64,000 nucleotides of DNA from Emmonsiellopsis sp. PD_33 (GCA_032988165.1 JANTQF010000001.1:62001-126000); one strand, 5' to 3'; shown: positions 12,525-25,252, numbered from the stretch's first letter. Notes: a model not told the origin generated them from the letters alone. Numbers and translations are program-made.

Positions 12525-12780
12525 ATGCCATTAGGTTCATCACAATGTAGACACAGGATACCAGAGGCATTAAGGAGTATCTCCAGATTGTCAAAACCAC
12601 AGTCAAGGTTGGATTGAAGTGTTTGATGTGAGCTGAGAGTATTACCATGAAAGATTTGCCAATATATATGCCCCCTGTGTGTCCAAGCAACATAATCCCC
12701 TGCTATTGCAAAGCATCCTGAGTTACTATAGTATGATAGTAGACTTAGCTTGCTGTGTTTGAAATTATACATCATCTCAG

Positions 12781-12840
12781 CTATATATAAAAGTTAGTAA
12801 AGATAAAACTGCCAGATGGAGTGATACTAATCCCACACAC
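12781..12840 (-). other. Intron 1 of unit C
   Basis: Donor GTGTGT following GGGGAACTAG, branch TTTACTAACTT and acceptor TATATAG at 12781. Length 60 bases. The phase fits: G plus CT restores GCT-GAG-ATG at the start of exon 2. The same intron sits in the 24 kb paralogue. Confidence 0.75.
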
Positions 12841-13786
12841 CTAGTTCCCCATATTATTGGGCTTTAATCTAGTGGCTAAGAGGCATGGAATTTTTTAATA
12901 TCCTTGATGTGATGCAGCCAGTGGCATAGCCAGCCATGCTCCTTAATCCACAATGAGATGAATGTTTTCCATGCTTTACAGACAAGCTTAAATTAGTAGA
13001 CATCATTAGGCTCAAAATTCTCTAGAATCTGGCAAAGGATATCTTGATTAAGGTATTGAATGGGATCAAGATGTTTTGGAGGCAGTTCTTATTGAGAGGA
13101 ATGACTATAGCTTTAATCAATGTCCCCTATTTTTGTTTTTTTTTGCCATTCAAAGAAGGCCTCAGGATATAGTGGAGTCTGAGAAAAGGAGAGGGTGGGA
13201 GTAAAGTCTGATCTTCTATAACATTTGAGTTAGTATTTTTAGATATTAAATGCAGTGTATGTAGACAGCAGAATAAGTTGCCTGATATAAGCTTGAATTA
13301 GATGGATAAGAGAAGAAAAAAAAGAGGGGGAGATTAAAGCTATAATGAAGTAAAAACAAAGAGAGGGGATAGACTATAATGCCTACATTTTGATGCATTG
13401 ATTAAAAATGATGTAAATTTGCATGTTTCTTGAGATAAGAACAGTAAAAAACATAGTCTTTGAGATTGTAGAATGGAACAGAAGCAATGGAAAGGTTGGA
13501 AAAAAGACCATGAAGTTAACTTACCAGATCAAGACTCTAAGACTGTAATGTGTGGATGGGTGATGCCTGGAATGAGATGGAGGGGAAAAAGATGCAGTGA
13601 GAAATATGAGCTACTTAGATGCCTAATAATATCTGTGTTATATTACTTCACCTTGCTGAATCAAAACATTCATGGTGAAATTTACTGGTTAAGACTGTAC
13701 TGGTTTACTGAAAATCACAGTTTATACAATAATTTCAGGAAGAAGCCAATTAAACAGAATAAATAATAAGAAAAAAAGTGGTTAAA

Positions 13787-13812
13787 GATGAACACTAAAC
13801 AATTAGTGCATC
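13787..13812 (-). promoter_or_regulatory. Dyad element copy 3
   Basis: Left arm GATGAACACTAA, spacer ACAA, right arm TTAGTGCATC, preceded by TTAAA. It is 657 bases upstream of the former start codon of unit C (13130). Confidence 0.65.
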
Positions 13813-15604
13813 AATATCCAGGATAAAAAGAGAGAGAGATAGTAATATTTACTTTAATTATCAAAAAAATCAAAAGTAAAAATTAGCACAGCCATTTTAA
13901 AACTGAATGAAATAATCCTTTCCCTGGAGCTCATTCACACTAATAATAACTTGCATTGTCTCTTTGTGAACAAGAGTAAGCAGCATAAAGGGGATTATAA
14001 CCATGGCTACTAGATAGGGGGTGAGAGCCCAGTGGAATTATATGAAGATCAAGCCCTAAAGATGCTTGATAGGTTGACTTGGGTGATGTGGGAGGTAGAG
14101 TAAAGAGTAAGTAAGCCTAGATAGCTAATATTAGCTCAAGTTTGTCTTGTGTTTTAACTTAAACCTATATGTAGTGTAGATGCAGTTTCTGTCTAGTGTG
14201 TTCCAAGGGGTCAGAAAGCAATAAGAGTGGCATGATATGAGTGGCTATATATAGGTGTGATTTTACTAAAAAAAAACATATAGCTATGCATATTTGAGAG
14301 TGCAGAATTGTGCAGTAAGTGTCCTAAGAAGAATAAAAATAAAACAAGGAAGAGTCAAGATTGAGATGTTCAAATAGATCAGGAGTTTTAGTTGACTGTT
14401 ATATTTGATTTGTGTCTGCCCCATTATTATGACCTTAGAGGCAAAGTAAAAGGGGTGTGGGAAAGCAAGGCTTCAAGGTATTTAATTTTAGCATACTATA
14501 TCACAGGAGTTATAGTACCTAGGAGAAAGTGAGAGAGGTAAGCAGAAGAAGGAAGGTTAAATTAGTACTACTTGCTCAAGAGCTGCAGATGATGAGGTAC
14601 ACATGAAGTGACAGAAGACTGAAAAAGGAAATGAGAATTATATGCCCAGGTGCCTGGCAGCTGAGTATACTTTCAAGCTTTGATTAGCTAGGTAACATGA
14701 TATTGACTCATATTTGAATCAATAAGAGCACAAGATCTTTACAGGGACTCCTCCTGGGATCCAGATTGACAAGCTATAGGGATTAATAAGACAGTAATTT
14801 TACTTCATTTTACTCTGTTAAGTACACACAACCCACTTATTTTACTGTCAGAACTCTTACTGTGTGCATAACAGCTCTGTAGCAGCAATAAAGGCATAAA
14901 GATATAAAGAGCCCCACAGGGATGACACTTTTAAGGATGAAAAAGAAATGACAATAAGTATGATGCTGTTATCTCTAAAAGCATCAAATAGGCATCATCA
15001 GCTGATGTCTGAATGAAAGGAAACCAAGGAAGAAAAAGAAAAAAAGAGGAAACTGAAAGTAAAACCCCAGTAAGAAAAACAAAAGACTTGATAGACAGTG
15101 GAGACACTTAATATTATTTATATGAAAAAAGGAATTGATGGGTTCTGATGATGTGAAAAGCTTGAGATCTTACATTCAAGTAGTGTGCACAGTTATCTAA
15201 GTATGTCAAGTGAGAATGTGAGATCACATGGTTGGAGAGTCATATAACCATGCATTTATGACCTCAGAAGCTATGCACTGCAGGCCTCATAGTCAGAGCT
15301 CCAACAGGTTCAGATTAAACTTTATGACTGCATTAATCAGATGGTTACATTTTATTTGGTGGGGTAGTTAGATAAATACATAAAAACAGCATTAATAGTG
15401 AATATTTTTTAACAGCTGAGGAGAGAGTAGTTAAACTAGTATATACATACATACATGAATATACACATATCAGGTATAAAATCAGATCAAGTAAGCACAG
15501 ACAACATACATGCATCTTATGTTAAATGCAGACCTGGATAAATGAAAAAAACAGAGCAAAAAAGCAAGAAATGAGAGGAGAGGAAAAAATTGGTACTAGG
15601 GCTG
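13813..15604. other. Long intergenic region with copies of flanks of other units
   Basis: No gene supported. About 14040-14280 resembles the region upstream of the unit at 29.2 kb (shared TATTAGCTCAAGTTT and neighbours). About 14880-15110 resembles 30910-31120 (AAAGGCATAAAGA, GAAACAACAATAA-like text), the 3' flank of another unit. So flanks as well as genes have been duplicated here. Confidence 0.45.
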
Positions 15605-17121
15605 TTAAAACTGAACTACATAAGTTAGGGGGAAAATCTGGGGATAATTGAATGCATTAACTTGAAGCTGTCCTTAGCCTAAAAGTTCAAGGCCAAGGAG
15701 AGTGTTAGCAAGTCCCTCTAACTGTTGAATAGGTTTTGGGTTTGCCAGAGTAAATAGGTGGCATATGGGTATGCCTAAACATTGAATGGCTGCTGTGTGT
15801 TGTTTGGTGCCAGTGCAGTTGTCAAGGAATACAGAGCAGAGTAGATGTTGGGTATGAGTTATAGTAATAGAGATTGAGGGCTCAATAATGAGTATAGAGT
15901 AAGATATGTTATGTATGTTAACAGCATTAGTTTGCATCTTAATAAATGTTCCATTGGAGAGAGGCAGGAATGTCTCAATTATCTGAAAATCTTTCATAAG
16001 ATAATGATAACTAATGATTGCAAAGCCTGAATTGCATGTAAGGCAAAAGTAGTCATTTAAAAACTGGTTAATGGAAAATTGCTGTATAACATTATCAGTC
16101 TGACTGCAAATAATAAGTATAATTTGAGGTTGAAATACACTGTCATCATCAGGACAGAGAGAGACAGCCTCCTAATAGATAAGCCACTCAGTGCTATTAG
16201 AAAGAATAAGCTCTTTCATAGCTTAATCCTGCAGGACAGACTGAACCCTCTATTCTGTGGTTACTTTTGAATAAATAAGCTTTCCAGATTTGAGGTCATA
16301 TACAGCAAGGGTTGGAGGTTCATTTTTTGCAATATAGAGCTTATTCTTACCTAGAAGATATAGAAATTCTTTGATTGATTAGGACTATAACTCCTTTCCT
16401 GTTCTGAAATGGATGATGAAGGTCTTGGAAGGGCTGAACAATAAATTAGTGAGATAGATCTAATGATTAAGATATATTAGCAGGTACATACATAGAATCA
16501 ACTCTGTTGACATGGAGATAGAGGATGCCAGACTTATTAATGAGGATCCCAGTATCAAAGTAATAATAGTATAATAGTTGCAGGAGGAGATAGCAAAATG
16601 GAATCTCCTAGCACAGCATCATGGTATCACCCCTAAGGATATACCAATATACCACATTACTGTCAAGCCAGGCTATATAGTTGCTGGTGATCACAAAAGG
16701 CTGATTATGTGAGAAGGTATATAGTAGAGTTACTTTACTGTGGGAGAAATTATACATCATCTTGACTAAAAAAAAAAGATGAAGGGTTTAGTATGAAGTA
16801 GTAGAAAATAGCAAAAGACTAGACAAATTAAAACCCACCTAGAGTGGTGTATATTCAGACTCTGCAATCCTCATTCAGAGTGCAAAGTTATGGCTTGAAT
16901 TGTAGCCAGTGGTAAATCCAGCCATGCTCATAGATCCATGAAGAAACATAGTGATTCCACAAGGAGCTGACCAGCTTGAGGGTGTAGACTTCCCCAGGGA
17001 GGAGATACTTCAAAATAAAAGAGAGACAGTCATTATTGAGATACTCAAATAGATCACAAGAAGAATTGTTAGGCTCAGATGATAGGGATGGATATTACTC
17101 CTTCTCAGTAATATGTAACAT
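15605..17121 (-). pseudogene. F-box family unit D (decayed, best-kept F-box)
   Basis: Starts MLHITEKE at 17121. The F-box reads NNDCLSFILKYLLPGEVYTL then KLVSSLWNHYVSSWIYEHGW and IYHWLQF with no stop inside; that pattern (hydrophobic residues, an LP turn, LVS..W) is typical of F-box motifs. Exon 1 ends near GTGGGT after CTCTAG. Exon 3 includes YLLGKNKLYIAKNEPPTLAV, YDLKSGKLIYSK and IIETFLPLSNGTFIKMQ, with in-frame TAG, TAA and TAG between 16258 and 16172. From 16171 to 15677 it is stop-free; a TAA at 15676-15674 follows ELLG and the frame ends VVQF at 15605. It has the fewest lesions among the D-like copies. Confidence 0.7.
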
Positions 17122-17585
17122 ACTTGAGGAAGAAACAGTGTAGTGTTAGGAGCAGTAAAGAGGATGCCAAAGGATAACAATTAATATCAGATTGCTTGAT
17201 TCAGAGTGATTCCTTTTAGGGTGCCAGCTATGGAGGTGTTGTGTGTGTGGATCTGGCTTTAATGGATGGAATGGCTAGAGAAGAGAGGAGAGAAAGGAAG
17301 AAGAGAGGAAGGAAAAAGAAGGGAAAAAGAGGTATAAGTTTATAAAATAGGGTAGGAGCAATTCAAATATTCCTTCCTCACATACTCCTAATATGTAATC
17401 ATATTAAAAAAGGATATCAACTTTGAGGTTGCAAAGAGGGAAAGTACATACATACTAGAATTAAAATAAAGAAGAAATAAAAAACTCCTTTGCACTGTAA
17501 AAGTTTTCCATTCTGTCAAAAAAAATTGTGCTACAAATAAAAAAAAAGAGAAAAGAGAAAGTTATCTTATGGAGTTTCCCAGCAT

Positions 17586-19048
17586 CTAAAACTGAAAGAG
17601 CTAATAGTTAGAATCCATAATGTTGATGATTATAATCTGAAGCCTTGTGTGATTAGAAAGACAGAGTTGAGTGGGAGCAATGTAAAAATTATAGATTATG
17701 AGGATCTTTCTGATATCTTTAACCTAATAGAGCACATTGATTTTAGTGTGTAACCCTCCCTGGTCAAATGTTTCAAGCTCCTGAGCAATACATGATTTAA
17801 CCTCACAAGAGTGCAAAGAACTTTTAATCTTAGCAAGTAGAATAAGAATGAATGAATCAATATGAAAGTAGTATACCTCAAAAGGGCATATGATGATGAT
17901 ATTGACTTGAATGGGAGTAAATGTTCAGTTGGGCTGTGGCAAGAATATCTTGATAAGCCTAATTTTTATTGAGGTTGGCAGGTCAGATATCCATACAAAT
18001 TAGCTGTTTAGCATGAGGTGAAGATAGAATTATTCAGAGAATAGCTGATAAAATTACTAGATTGTGTTACCATTCAAACTATCAATAATGGTGATTTGAA
18101 AAAAGCAATCTAAATCAAAAAGATCAAACTTACAGTGATAAATGAGATGGTATTCACCATTGTCCAACACAATCTTATTATTGTAAGGGTTGGAAAGTCA
18201 TTCAGAGTCACAGTATTTAGTGAAAATCATCTTGCCAGAATGAAGATGGCATCCACCAAAGGCTGGGGGTTCAATGATAGTGAAATATAATATATCCTGA
18301 TCAATGAGAAAAGGGTTCAGATTATCCAAGGTGCACCACACCTCTTGAGTGGGAAGGAAAATGACAACAGTTCTAGGGGGTGAAAAGCTATAGTTAGTGA
18401 CTTTAACATATAAAAATAGGAGAAGATGGATATATCAAACTTACTTTAAGTCAGATGAAGCAACATGAACATAGAAAACTCCTATAGCATTTAGAAAAAT
18501 CTATACAAACCTGAGTTTGAAGGAAAAGAGAAGTTCCATATCATGTTATTCATCAGCCTTATTACTAGAAATGACTCTCCAGCAAACTTTAGGCCTATCC
18601 AACCATGCCACATAGTTTCCTTCTATTAAGAAATGAGTAGTATCTGTGACTGTGTGGAGTAAAGTTGATTCACTGTGATGGAATTTCTTGCATGTATGAA
18701 CTGAAAAAGGGGGAAGAGGGGAACATTAGAGTTAGCCACAGTAATTATAAACTACAACTATTTTGAGAACATACCTAGAGTGTGGTATAGATTAAGCTTA
18801 TATTTGGGGGTAAGACTGAGATGTTTTTCCAAATGTAGCCAATAACTACTGAAGGCATGATTCTTGATCCAAATCATGTGGTATTTCTTCTATAATTTAC
18901 TGATAGAGATAAGACATAGCACATCTGAAAGTGAGAGCTTCTTAGTAATTAAGCAAGCAATATCATAAGGAAGCTATTCCAAAGAGTTAATATATGTATC
19001 ATTTTGAGTCTCCAGCAGTGTATCTAGTTCTTATGAACTCTTGGGCAT
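17586..19048 (-). pseudogene. F-box family unit E (decayed, divergent F-box)
   Basis: Begins MPKSS at 19048. Exon 1 reads LPYDIACLITKKLSLSDVLC, then ISISKL, stop TAG at the conserved Trp, KKYHMIWIKNH, ending at HTLG with donor TAG|GTATGTT near 18775. Later exons are badly broken. The end is clearer: SCIAQELETFDQGGLHTKIN, then IIINIMDSNY, stop, LFQF and the final stop at 17586, matching the terminal LFQF of other units. It lies only 465 bases upstream of unit D with no dyad element between. Confidence 0.55.
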
Positions 19049-19698
19049 CTTAGCTGCAAAAAAGGAAGGGGGGAGAGGAGTAATATAAAGAAATAAGGAG
19101 AGAGAGCAGCTAAACAGTATTCTCTGTATAAGGTTACATAATAGCTTATATTCAAACATTTGTCAAGAGAAAGATGAAGAGGAAGAAGCAAAAACATAGC
19201 AGTTAGAGTATTTTGGAAGTTATAACTTTTCTCAACACAATAAGGGGTTAGAATCTGCATCAAGAGGGAAAAAACATGCTAATGTATCTGATTCTCCTTA
19301 AGACAATGAAACCTTGTATATGTGATGGCATAGAATTGCCTGTCAATAGCCAGAGAAATAAAATGAAATGGACAAAGTGGTAAAGTGGAGCTTTTAGTGG
19401 GAAGAGTACTGACTGAGAAATCCAGAGGTGGGTGGTTAATGTTTGTGTATGAAGAAGAGGAGGAAAAGGAAAAGGATAATTGATTTGATGCACAGTAGTG
19501 GCCAGGTAATGCCTGTGTTATTAAGTATAATATTAATGATAATCTTTGTTGGCCACATTGGCATGAGCTGACATAATAACTAAAAACTGTCATTGGCCTG
19601 AATAAAGGAATTATTCAAATCATTATCCACCAAGGGGCTTGAAATTCAAGGGAAAAGTCCATAGATGAAAGAGACAAAGAAAATAAAAATAGGTAAAA

Positions 19699-19724
19699 GA
19701 TGAATGTTAAATAATTAATGCATC
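19699..19724 (-). promoter_or_regulatory. Dyad element copy 4 (most diverged)
   Basis: Left arm GATGAATGTTAA, spacer ATAA, right arm TTAATGCATC. Compared with the consensus, both arms changed; as plus-strand RNA the arms would still pair using two G-U pairs. It lies 651 bases upstream of the unit starting at 19048. Confidence 0.55.
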
Positions 19725-19965
19725 AACACCATAGAGGGGATAAAGAGAGAGGGAATTAGTGTGTGAATAAGAAAAGAAATAGGGATTAAGGGGGGAGAGG
19801 AGACTAAAGGGCCTGACAATGCTATTTTCAAAACCAAAGGAGTTGGGTATTGTGATGGAACATATAAATAATGACTCAAATCATCTCTTGATGAATAAGA
19901 GTTAGTAGTGCAGACTAAATGGAACAACATATGCAAAGCACAAGTTTTACATAAGAGTATAGGAA
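19725..19965 (-). pseudogene. 3'-end fragment of an F-box family unit
   Basis: Resembles 7380-7530: both contain AAACCAAAGGAGTTGGGTAT or its variant and encode terminal text like LINQE...IIIYMF. It lies beyond the true end (20155) of the next unit, so it is a detached or duplicated 3' segment carrying its dyad element with it. Confidence 0.45.
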
Positions 19966-20154
19966 AGATCAAAACAAAAAAGGTGGATTGAAAGTAGAAT
20001 GAATGAAGGTAATGAAGTGAAGAAAAAGAAAGGAAGAGGAGGAAGATGTAAATTTATATTGCATGATTTGATGAATGCAACAGCATAAGAGCCTCAGAGT
20101 ACATAGTGTAGACAAGAGAGTAGCAATAAAGTTGCAAAAAGAAACAGTAAACTA

Positions 20155-21636
20155 TTAAAATTGAATTAGGTGAATCCTTTAAGAATGATCCTCATCCAAC
20201 ATATTGATATATATTTGAATTGTCTCTTGATTAATGAGGCTGAGATTAAAAATGTTGACTACTGAAGTGTTTTGTAGAGGTAAAACACAACATAGAGATA
20301 TAGTACAAAAGAGTTGATCAATATGGACAGGGCAAACATCCTTAGTCAGTGCTTGTAATTCTTGATGGCCACAGAGTTGAAGTGATACAGAGTAGATTCC
20401 TGCATCAATATATGCTATGGTCATGGAGATGGATGGCTCATAAATAAACCCTTTACACTGTAAAGAGTTCATATTAATGGTCTCAGTACATTCTTTTGTA
20501 AAGATATCATCACTCTGAAGGAAGTATGTCTCCATTATAGCAAGATTCTTGCATATAGTAGGAAAACCCAACAAAACAAACCCTCCATTAAATGTAGGGC
20601 AGAGTGTGGAGAATTGAGACCAGGGCTGGTTAAATTGTTGGATAATCTCACCATTTGAACTGTTAATGATGATGATGTTGAAAAATATAAAATCATAGAT
20701 GCAGGTGGGGTTTGAAACATGAGACTGTTGATATACAAACTGTGTAGTGCTATTAAGTAGGATGAACTTCATTATATGTTGTGGATGCAAGAATAATTTA
20801 GAATTGTCTGCTATAATTAGCTTTATATAGATGCATGCACTGGTTTTGAGGCTGTATGCATCAAGTGCTGAAGAAGAGTCTATAACACAGATATAAAGAT
20901 TATTTTATCCAATGAAATATGAGAATTCATGTGCTTGTCTTTAATAGCTCCACAGCAATTCTTCAGTCTTGAGAGACATGATGAAAGTTCTGGGCAGGGC
21001 ATATTAAGAACTGGGGTTTAAAGAGGGGGGGGAGGAAGGAGGCAGGGAGATTAAACATACTGATGAGAATACATATACTGGTAGAGGCATATGATACCTT
21101 GATCATTGATAAGGAGGTCATGATTAATAAAACAAATGAGATGACACTCAATAATCCTTTGATGCTGACTGACTGTGTATCTATCAAGGATTTGATATTG
21201 AACTGATGAGAAATTATCCCAGACTACATAATCCCCTGCTGTAGCAAAAAGAGAAAGAGGATATTTCTGCTGTAAGGATATCCTACTGGTAATAAGATTA
21301 TAGGATGTTTGAGCTAAAAAAAATTCAAAAGGAAGAAAACAGTTAGTCTGATGAAATTAAATAATAAGTGAGAGATGTTAGTTTAGATAGTATACCTAAC
21401 TAAAGATACTTTTCTGCCCCAAGTTTCTTATTTAGAGGCATAAAATATTCCATAAACATGGGCCAGTGGTAAAGCCAGCTGTGCTCTTGAATCCATGAGG
21501 AGATGTATTTGTTCCATGTGTTGCTGACAAGCTTTAGGTGGCAGAGTTAATGAGGTGTGAGATATTGAAGAACTAACAATAGATAGTTGCTGTTAAAATG
21601 TTTAAATGAATTAATAAGGCAAGAAGACCCTCTCAT
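20155..21636 (-). pseudogene. F-box family unit F (decayed, few stops)
   Basis: Starts MRGSSCLINSFKH at 21636. The F-box reads NYLLLVLQYLTPH, TAA, LCHLKLVSNTWNKYISSWIQ and HSWLYHWPMF; the single stop aligns with Gln (CAA) in the unit at 6700. Exon 1 ends EKYL before GTATAC. Exon 2's donor is TCATCA|GTATGT near 21062. Exon 3 reads IMSLKTEELLWSY, TAA, RQAHEFSYFIG, TAA, NNLYICVIDSSSA and then 203 stop-free codons from 20790, including METYFLQSDDIFTKE and HIDQLFC. After the TAA at 20179 the frame reads RIHLIQF to 20155. With about four stops this is among the least damaged copies. Confidence 0.7.
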
Positions 21637-22141
21637 TGGGAATAAATCATGCCAGCTATGGCATGTATTGGTCATGTTCTTTGTGGTTCAAATATTATGT
21701 GGCAATGTGGGAAGGGGGTGTCAGTGGAAATGGAAAAGCACATTAAAAGTGGATCTTCTAACACAACTAGTAATTGAATTAAACTCTTGTTTGTTATTTT
21801 GATAACAGGGGGCAAAGGAAGAGCCAGAGAGAGGAGTAGGAGGTAGAAAACACCAACTAGAATTATAGTATATATTGTTAGTTTGTTAGACTGAAAAAGC
21901 ATGATAGATCTATTATAAAATAGATGGCTGCTCAGTAGCATCAGAGGGGCAGTTTTATAGTATAAATGGCTAGTCACACTTAAAATGATGCTGGCCATAA
22001 CTAACATGAAAACTCTACTATTGAAGCTGGGAAGTTGTTTGGCATTAATTCAAGACTACTCTATAGTATTTGATGCATAGAAAAATATGCATTGAGGGCA
22101 ACAAAAGAAGATAATTCTTATGAGAAAAAAGAAAAGAAAAA

Positions 22142-22167
22142 GATGAACACTAAGCAATTAGTGCATC
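22142..22167 (-). promoter_or_regulatory. Dyad element copy 5
   Basis: Consensus copy: left arm GATGAACACTAA, spacer GCAA, right arm TTAGTGCATC. It lies 506 bases upstream of the start of the unit at 21636. Confidence 0.7.
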
Positions 22168-22324
22168 AAGCAGTTAGGAAGTTAGAAATATTAGTTATAT
22201 GTAGACACATGAGGGAGACAGAAAAAGGCAGTTATATAGTTCATACAGTTGGAATTAGAGGAAGCTCATAGCCATCAATTTATGGAGGAATTCTGTTGAA
22301 TGAGAGAACTAAGCCTGGTTTAAT

Positions 22325-22465
22325 TTAGCTAGTAACTAGCTATTCTGTTGGTTGTAGGCTGCCCTAGTCCTGAAGTAGCTTAGCATATAGAGAGATTACA
22401 TATTAGATAGATTCTTACCTCCCTGAGATCAATATGAAAGTCTTCAACCTGGGCACATATTCTTA
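22325..22465. repeat. Dispersed repeat, possible retroelement terminal fragment
   Basis: About 140 bases (CTAGTCCTGAAGTAGC, TTAGCAT..AGAGAGATT, GATCAATATGAAAGTCTTCA) recur at about 43195-43335 in the same orientation, beside decayed copia integrase text. A solo terminal repeat is possible; no complete element is visible here. Confidence 0.45.
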
Positions 22466-22587
22466 GCATGCCATTCCCATGTGACATGCCTGTTTTGTTT
22501 ACCCCTGAACCCCTGAGCAAGCACCAAAAGCAAAACAAAAGCAAAACACACCCAAAAAGAATTGAGAATCAAAAATACCACCTGCAC

Positions 22588-24195
22588 CTATAACTGAATG
22601 AGTACAGCCTCATAGTCACCAAAAGCATTATTATCTCAGTAGCTGGTTAATTTAAGTGTGTGTGAATTAACAAGATGAATATTGAAATAATTGATTCCAA
22701 CAGCATGAGAGGAAAGTAACAAGGAATAGTATATAGAAGTTGAATAAAAGTATCAATTGATAGGCATACCAAGGGATTGGATGGCAGCTTGGTGGAATTA
22801 ATGGCCACTTTGGTCTTTAAGTTGGATGATAGATACTTGACCATGGAAATGCAATATAACAAAAGAAATGTAAGGCTGAATCAAAACTGTGCACTTCAAA
22901 GGAAATATATCAGAAAAATGAAGATCACATAGATGGATAGCATCTATTTGTTGTTTAATAAAGGTATCATCACTCTGTAATAAAAATGTCTCAATGACTG
23001 TCAAGTTTATTAGGGAAGTTAGTTGTCTGATTAATGCAAATCCACCATCAGAGAGGAGGTAAATGTACAAGTTGAAAGACCAGTTGTAGTATAATTCCTA
23101 GAGGATTTCTCCAGTTGAACTGTTGGAAATGATTACAAGATAATCCCCATTATTATTAGCATCTTGTAGAAGTAACATATAGATTAGGTGTTTCTAGCCA
23201 TCAGGAAGGATGAGCTCCTAAACATGAGAATACCCAATAAACTAAGTGTCATATTGAACTGGAGTCATGATTCTGTAAATGAGATTACTAGTTTGAAGAT
23301 CATGTGCTGTGAAAATTAGAGGGTCATCCTGAGTAACATAGAGCTTGGTTTGCCCAATTAGGTATGAACATTCATCTGTGGAATGTGACCACAGCTGTTG
23401 CCTGGTTTTGAGGGATATAATAATAGTGCTGAAGGGCATTTTAGTAGCTATTAAGGACTCAGGGCAATACAAAAGTGTATGGAGGAAAGGAAAAAGAATG
23501 GGGGGAGAAGGGGGAAGAGGGGAGGAGAAAGAATAAAGAAAAAGAGGTCATATATCTTACTTGAGATGATCACATTCATTAGGATCATATTCTTCATAAT
23601 TAGGTTCACAATAAAGGCACAAGACCCTAGAGGCAGAAAGAAAGATGTCCATACAACAAAAACCAAATTTAATGTCCAATTGAAGTATGATGAGTGTTCT
23701 AAGAGTGTTATCATCAAACATCCCCCAGTATACATGATGCCTGGAGTTAAAAGTCATATAATCACCTGCAAATACAAAGTAATCACTGTGGCTAAGCTCA
23801 TACAGTGATCTTAACTTGGCATGTTTGAAATCATAGTTCATCTTAGCTATATACAAAAGTTAGTAAAGATAAAACTGCCAGGTAGAAAGGTACTATTCCA
23901 ATGCACCTAGTTCCCCATATTATTAGGCTTTAATCTGGCAGCTAAGAGGCATGGAATTTTTAATATCCTTAGTGCAATGCAGCCAGTGGCATAGCCAGCC
24001 ATGCTCCTTGATCCACAATGAGATGTATATTTTCCATGCTTTACAGACAAGCTTAAATTGGCAGATATCATTGGGCTCAAGATTCTCTAGAATCTGGCAA
24101 AGGATATCTCAATTAAGGTATTAAATGGGATCAAGATGTTTTGTAGGCAGTTCTTTTTGAGAGGAATGAGAGTCACTTTAATTGATGTCCCCCAT
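22588..24195 (-). pseudogene. F-box family unit G (decayed; close paralogue of unit C)
   Basis: Starts MGDIN at 24195. Exon 1: HLDPI, TAA, YLN, TGA, DILCQILENLEPNDICQFKL, then LVCKAWKIYISLWIKEHGW. Exon 2 reads YFVFAGDYMTFNSRHHVYWG with donor CTCAA|GTAAGA near 23566. Exon 3 has TRQQLWSHSTDECSYLIGQT, IETFLLQSDDTFIKQQ and, after several stops, LVNSHTLKLTSY, TGA, DNNAF to the stop at 22588. Compared with unit C, Gln codons intact in one are TAA or TAG in the other. Upstream similarity to unit C continues to about 24.75 kb, so the duplication included the promoter region, yet the dyad element of unit C is not found here. Confidence 0.7.
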
Positions 24196-25252
24196 TTTTT
24201 TTTGTTGCTCAAAAAAAAATGACTCATTGCAGGATGATGTAGACAAAAAGGGGAGAAATAGTATAGGCAAAAGTTAATATTATCTAAAGGCAGATTCAGT
24301 GTTTATTAGTCATTATAATCAGTGTATATAGCTCAGCAGAGTAGGTTATTTGGTTGAAATCAGCTTGGATTTTGATAGAATGCAGAAAAAAGGATGGGTG
24401 AAGCTGCAATATGAGTAAAAGTAAAAAAAAAGGGGATATAACATGTCCAAATGTATCATTTGATCAGAAATGATGCCAATATGTGTGTTTCTTGCATTAA
24501 AGACTGCAGAAATACTGTATGTGAAGCTGTAGAATATTATGCAAGAGGCAGAATGATAAAGAATATTATGAGTTTAGTAAAGGTAGGGGGACTGTAGTGA
24601 ATGATTTGAGGAATAAAATGGAATGACACAGAAGAATATGTTTACAAGTATGACTCCTAGGCAATGCCTGTGTTATTTGGATCCCCTGGTTTAAAGGCTA
24701 AGAGTGAAATTTGCCAGCCAAGGCCATACTGTGTTGCTGATATGTCTTTGCCAGTTAATCAATGAGTTAGGGACTATGGATTGTCTTTTAGTTTATAAGA
24801 ATAAGGGATATAATTCAGACTTTCAGGGGAGTAAATTATATAATCTTGAAAAGGAATGGAGCTTATAGAGTTTGATGGAAGAGATTGATTGAATTGCAAA
24901 CTATCAGTTAAGAAACTAATGATATACATCCCTACAGTGTGATCCATATGGTAATGCAGCCTGCAAGGGTCATAGGCAACATGAATTCATTATAAAAATA
25001 TCCATGGATATTACTATGTAATGATAAAAATGATAACAGACAGAAGTAGGCTTGAGCTGAAAATGAATGGCTGACTATGTATAAAGAAATAGATATATAT
25101 ATATATATAAATATTAGTACAGTCAAATTAACATACAATGTAGAGAAGGAATATAATTAAATAGAGAATGAGATGGAGAAACAATTAGGGAGGGGGGAGG
25201 AGAGGGATAAAGGGGAAGGAAGGTGGAAGATAAAAAGAAGATATAGGGATAA
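24196..25252. other. Intergenic, includes copy of unit C upstream region
   Basis: The half nearest unit G resembles 13.1-13.75 kb. A (TA)n run lies at 25092-25110 and a G/A-rich stretch at 25190-25230. No gene or dyad element recognised. Confidence 0.45.

Larger units (their letters stand above)
11579..13130 (-). pseudogene. F-box family unit C (decayed; start codon lost)
   Basis: Best-resolved gene structure in the array. Exon 1 (13130-12841) encodes HLDPIQYLNQDILCQILENF and LVCKAWKTFISLWIKEHGW. The position of the start codon in its close paralogue at 24195 is ATA here (ATG to ATA). Exon 2 (12780-12525) reads CFAIAGDYVAWTHRGHIYWQ. Exon 3 (from 12428) reads LHTGKVL, stop TGA, SYCMESPYLIGQNKLY, then IIETFLPQSDGTFIKQQ. 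The stop at VL-stop-S replaces the Trp of LWS in paralogues. Past a TGA near 11822 the frame continues with NSHTLKVTRFWLHG to the stop at 11579. Exon 1 has one extra A in an A run relative to the 24 kb paralogue, a real frameshift. Confidence 0.7.
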
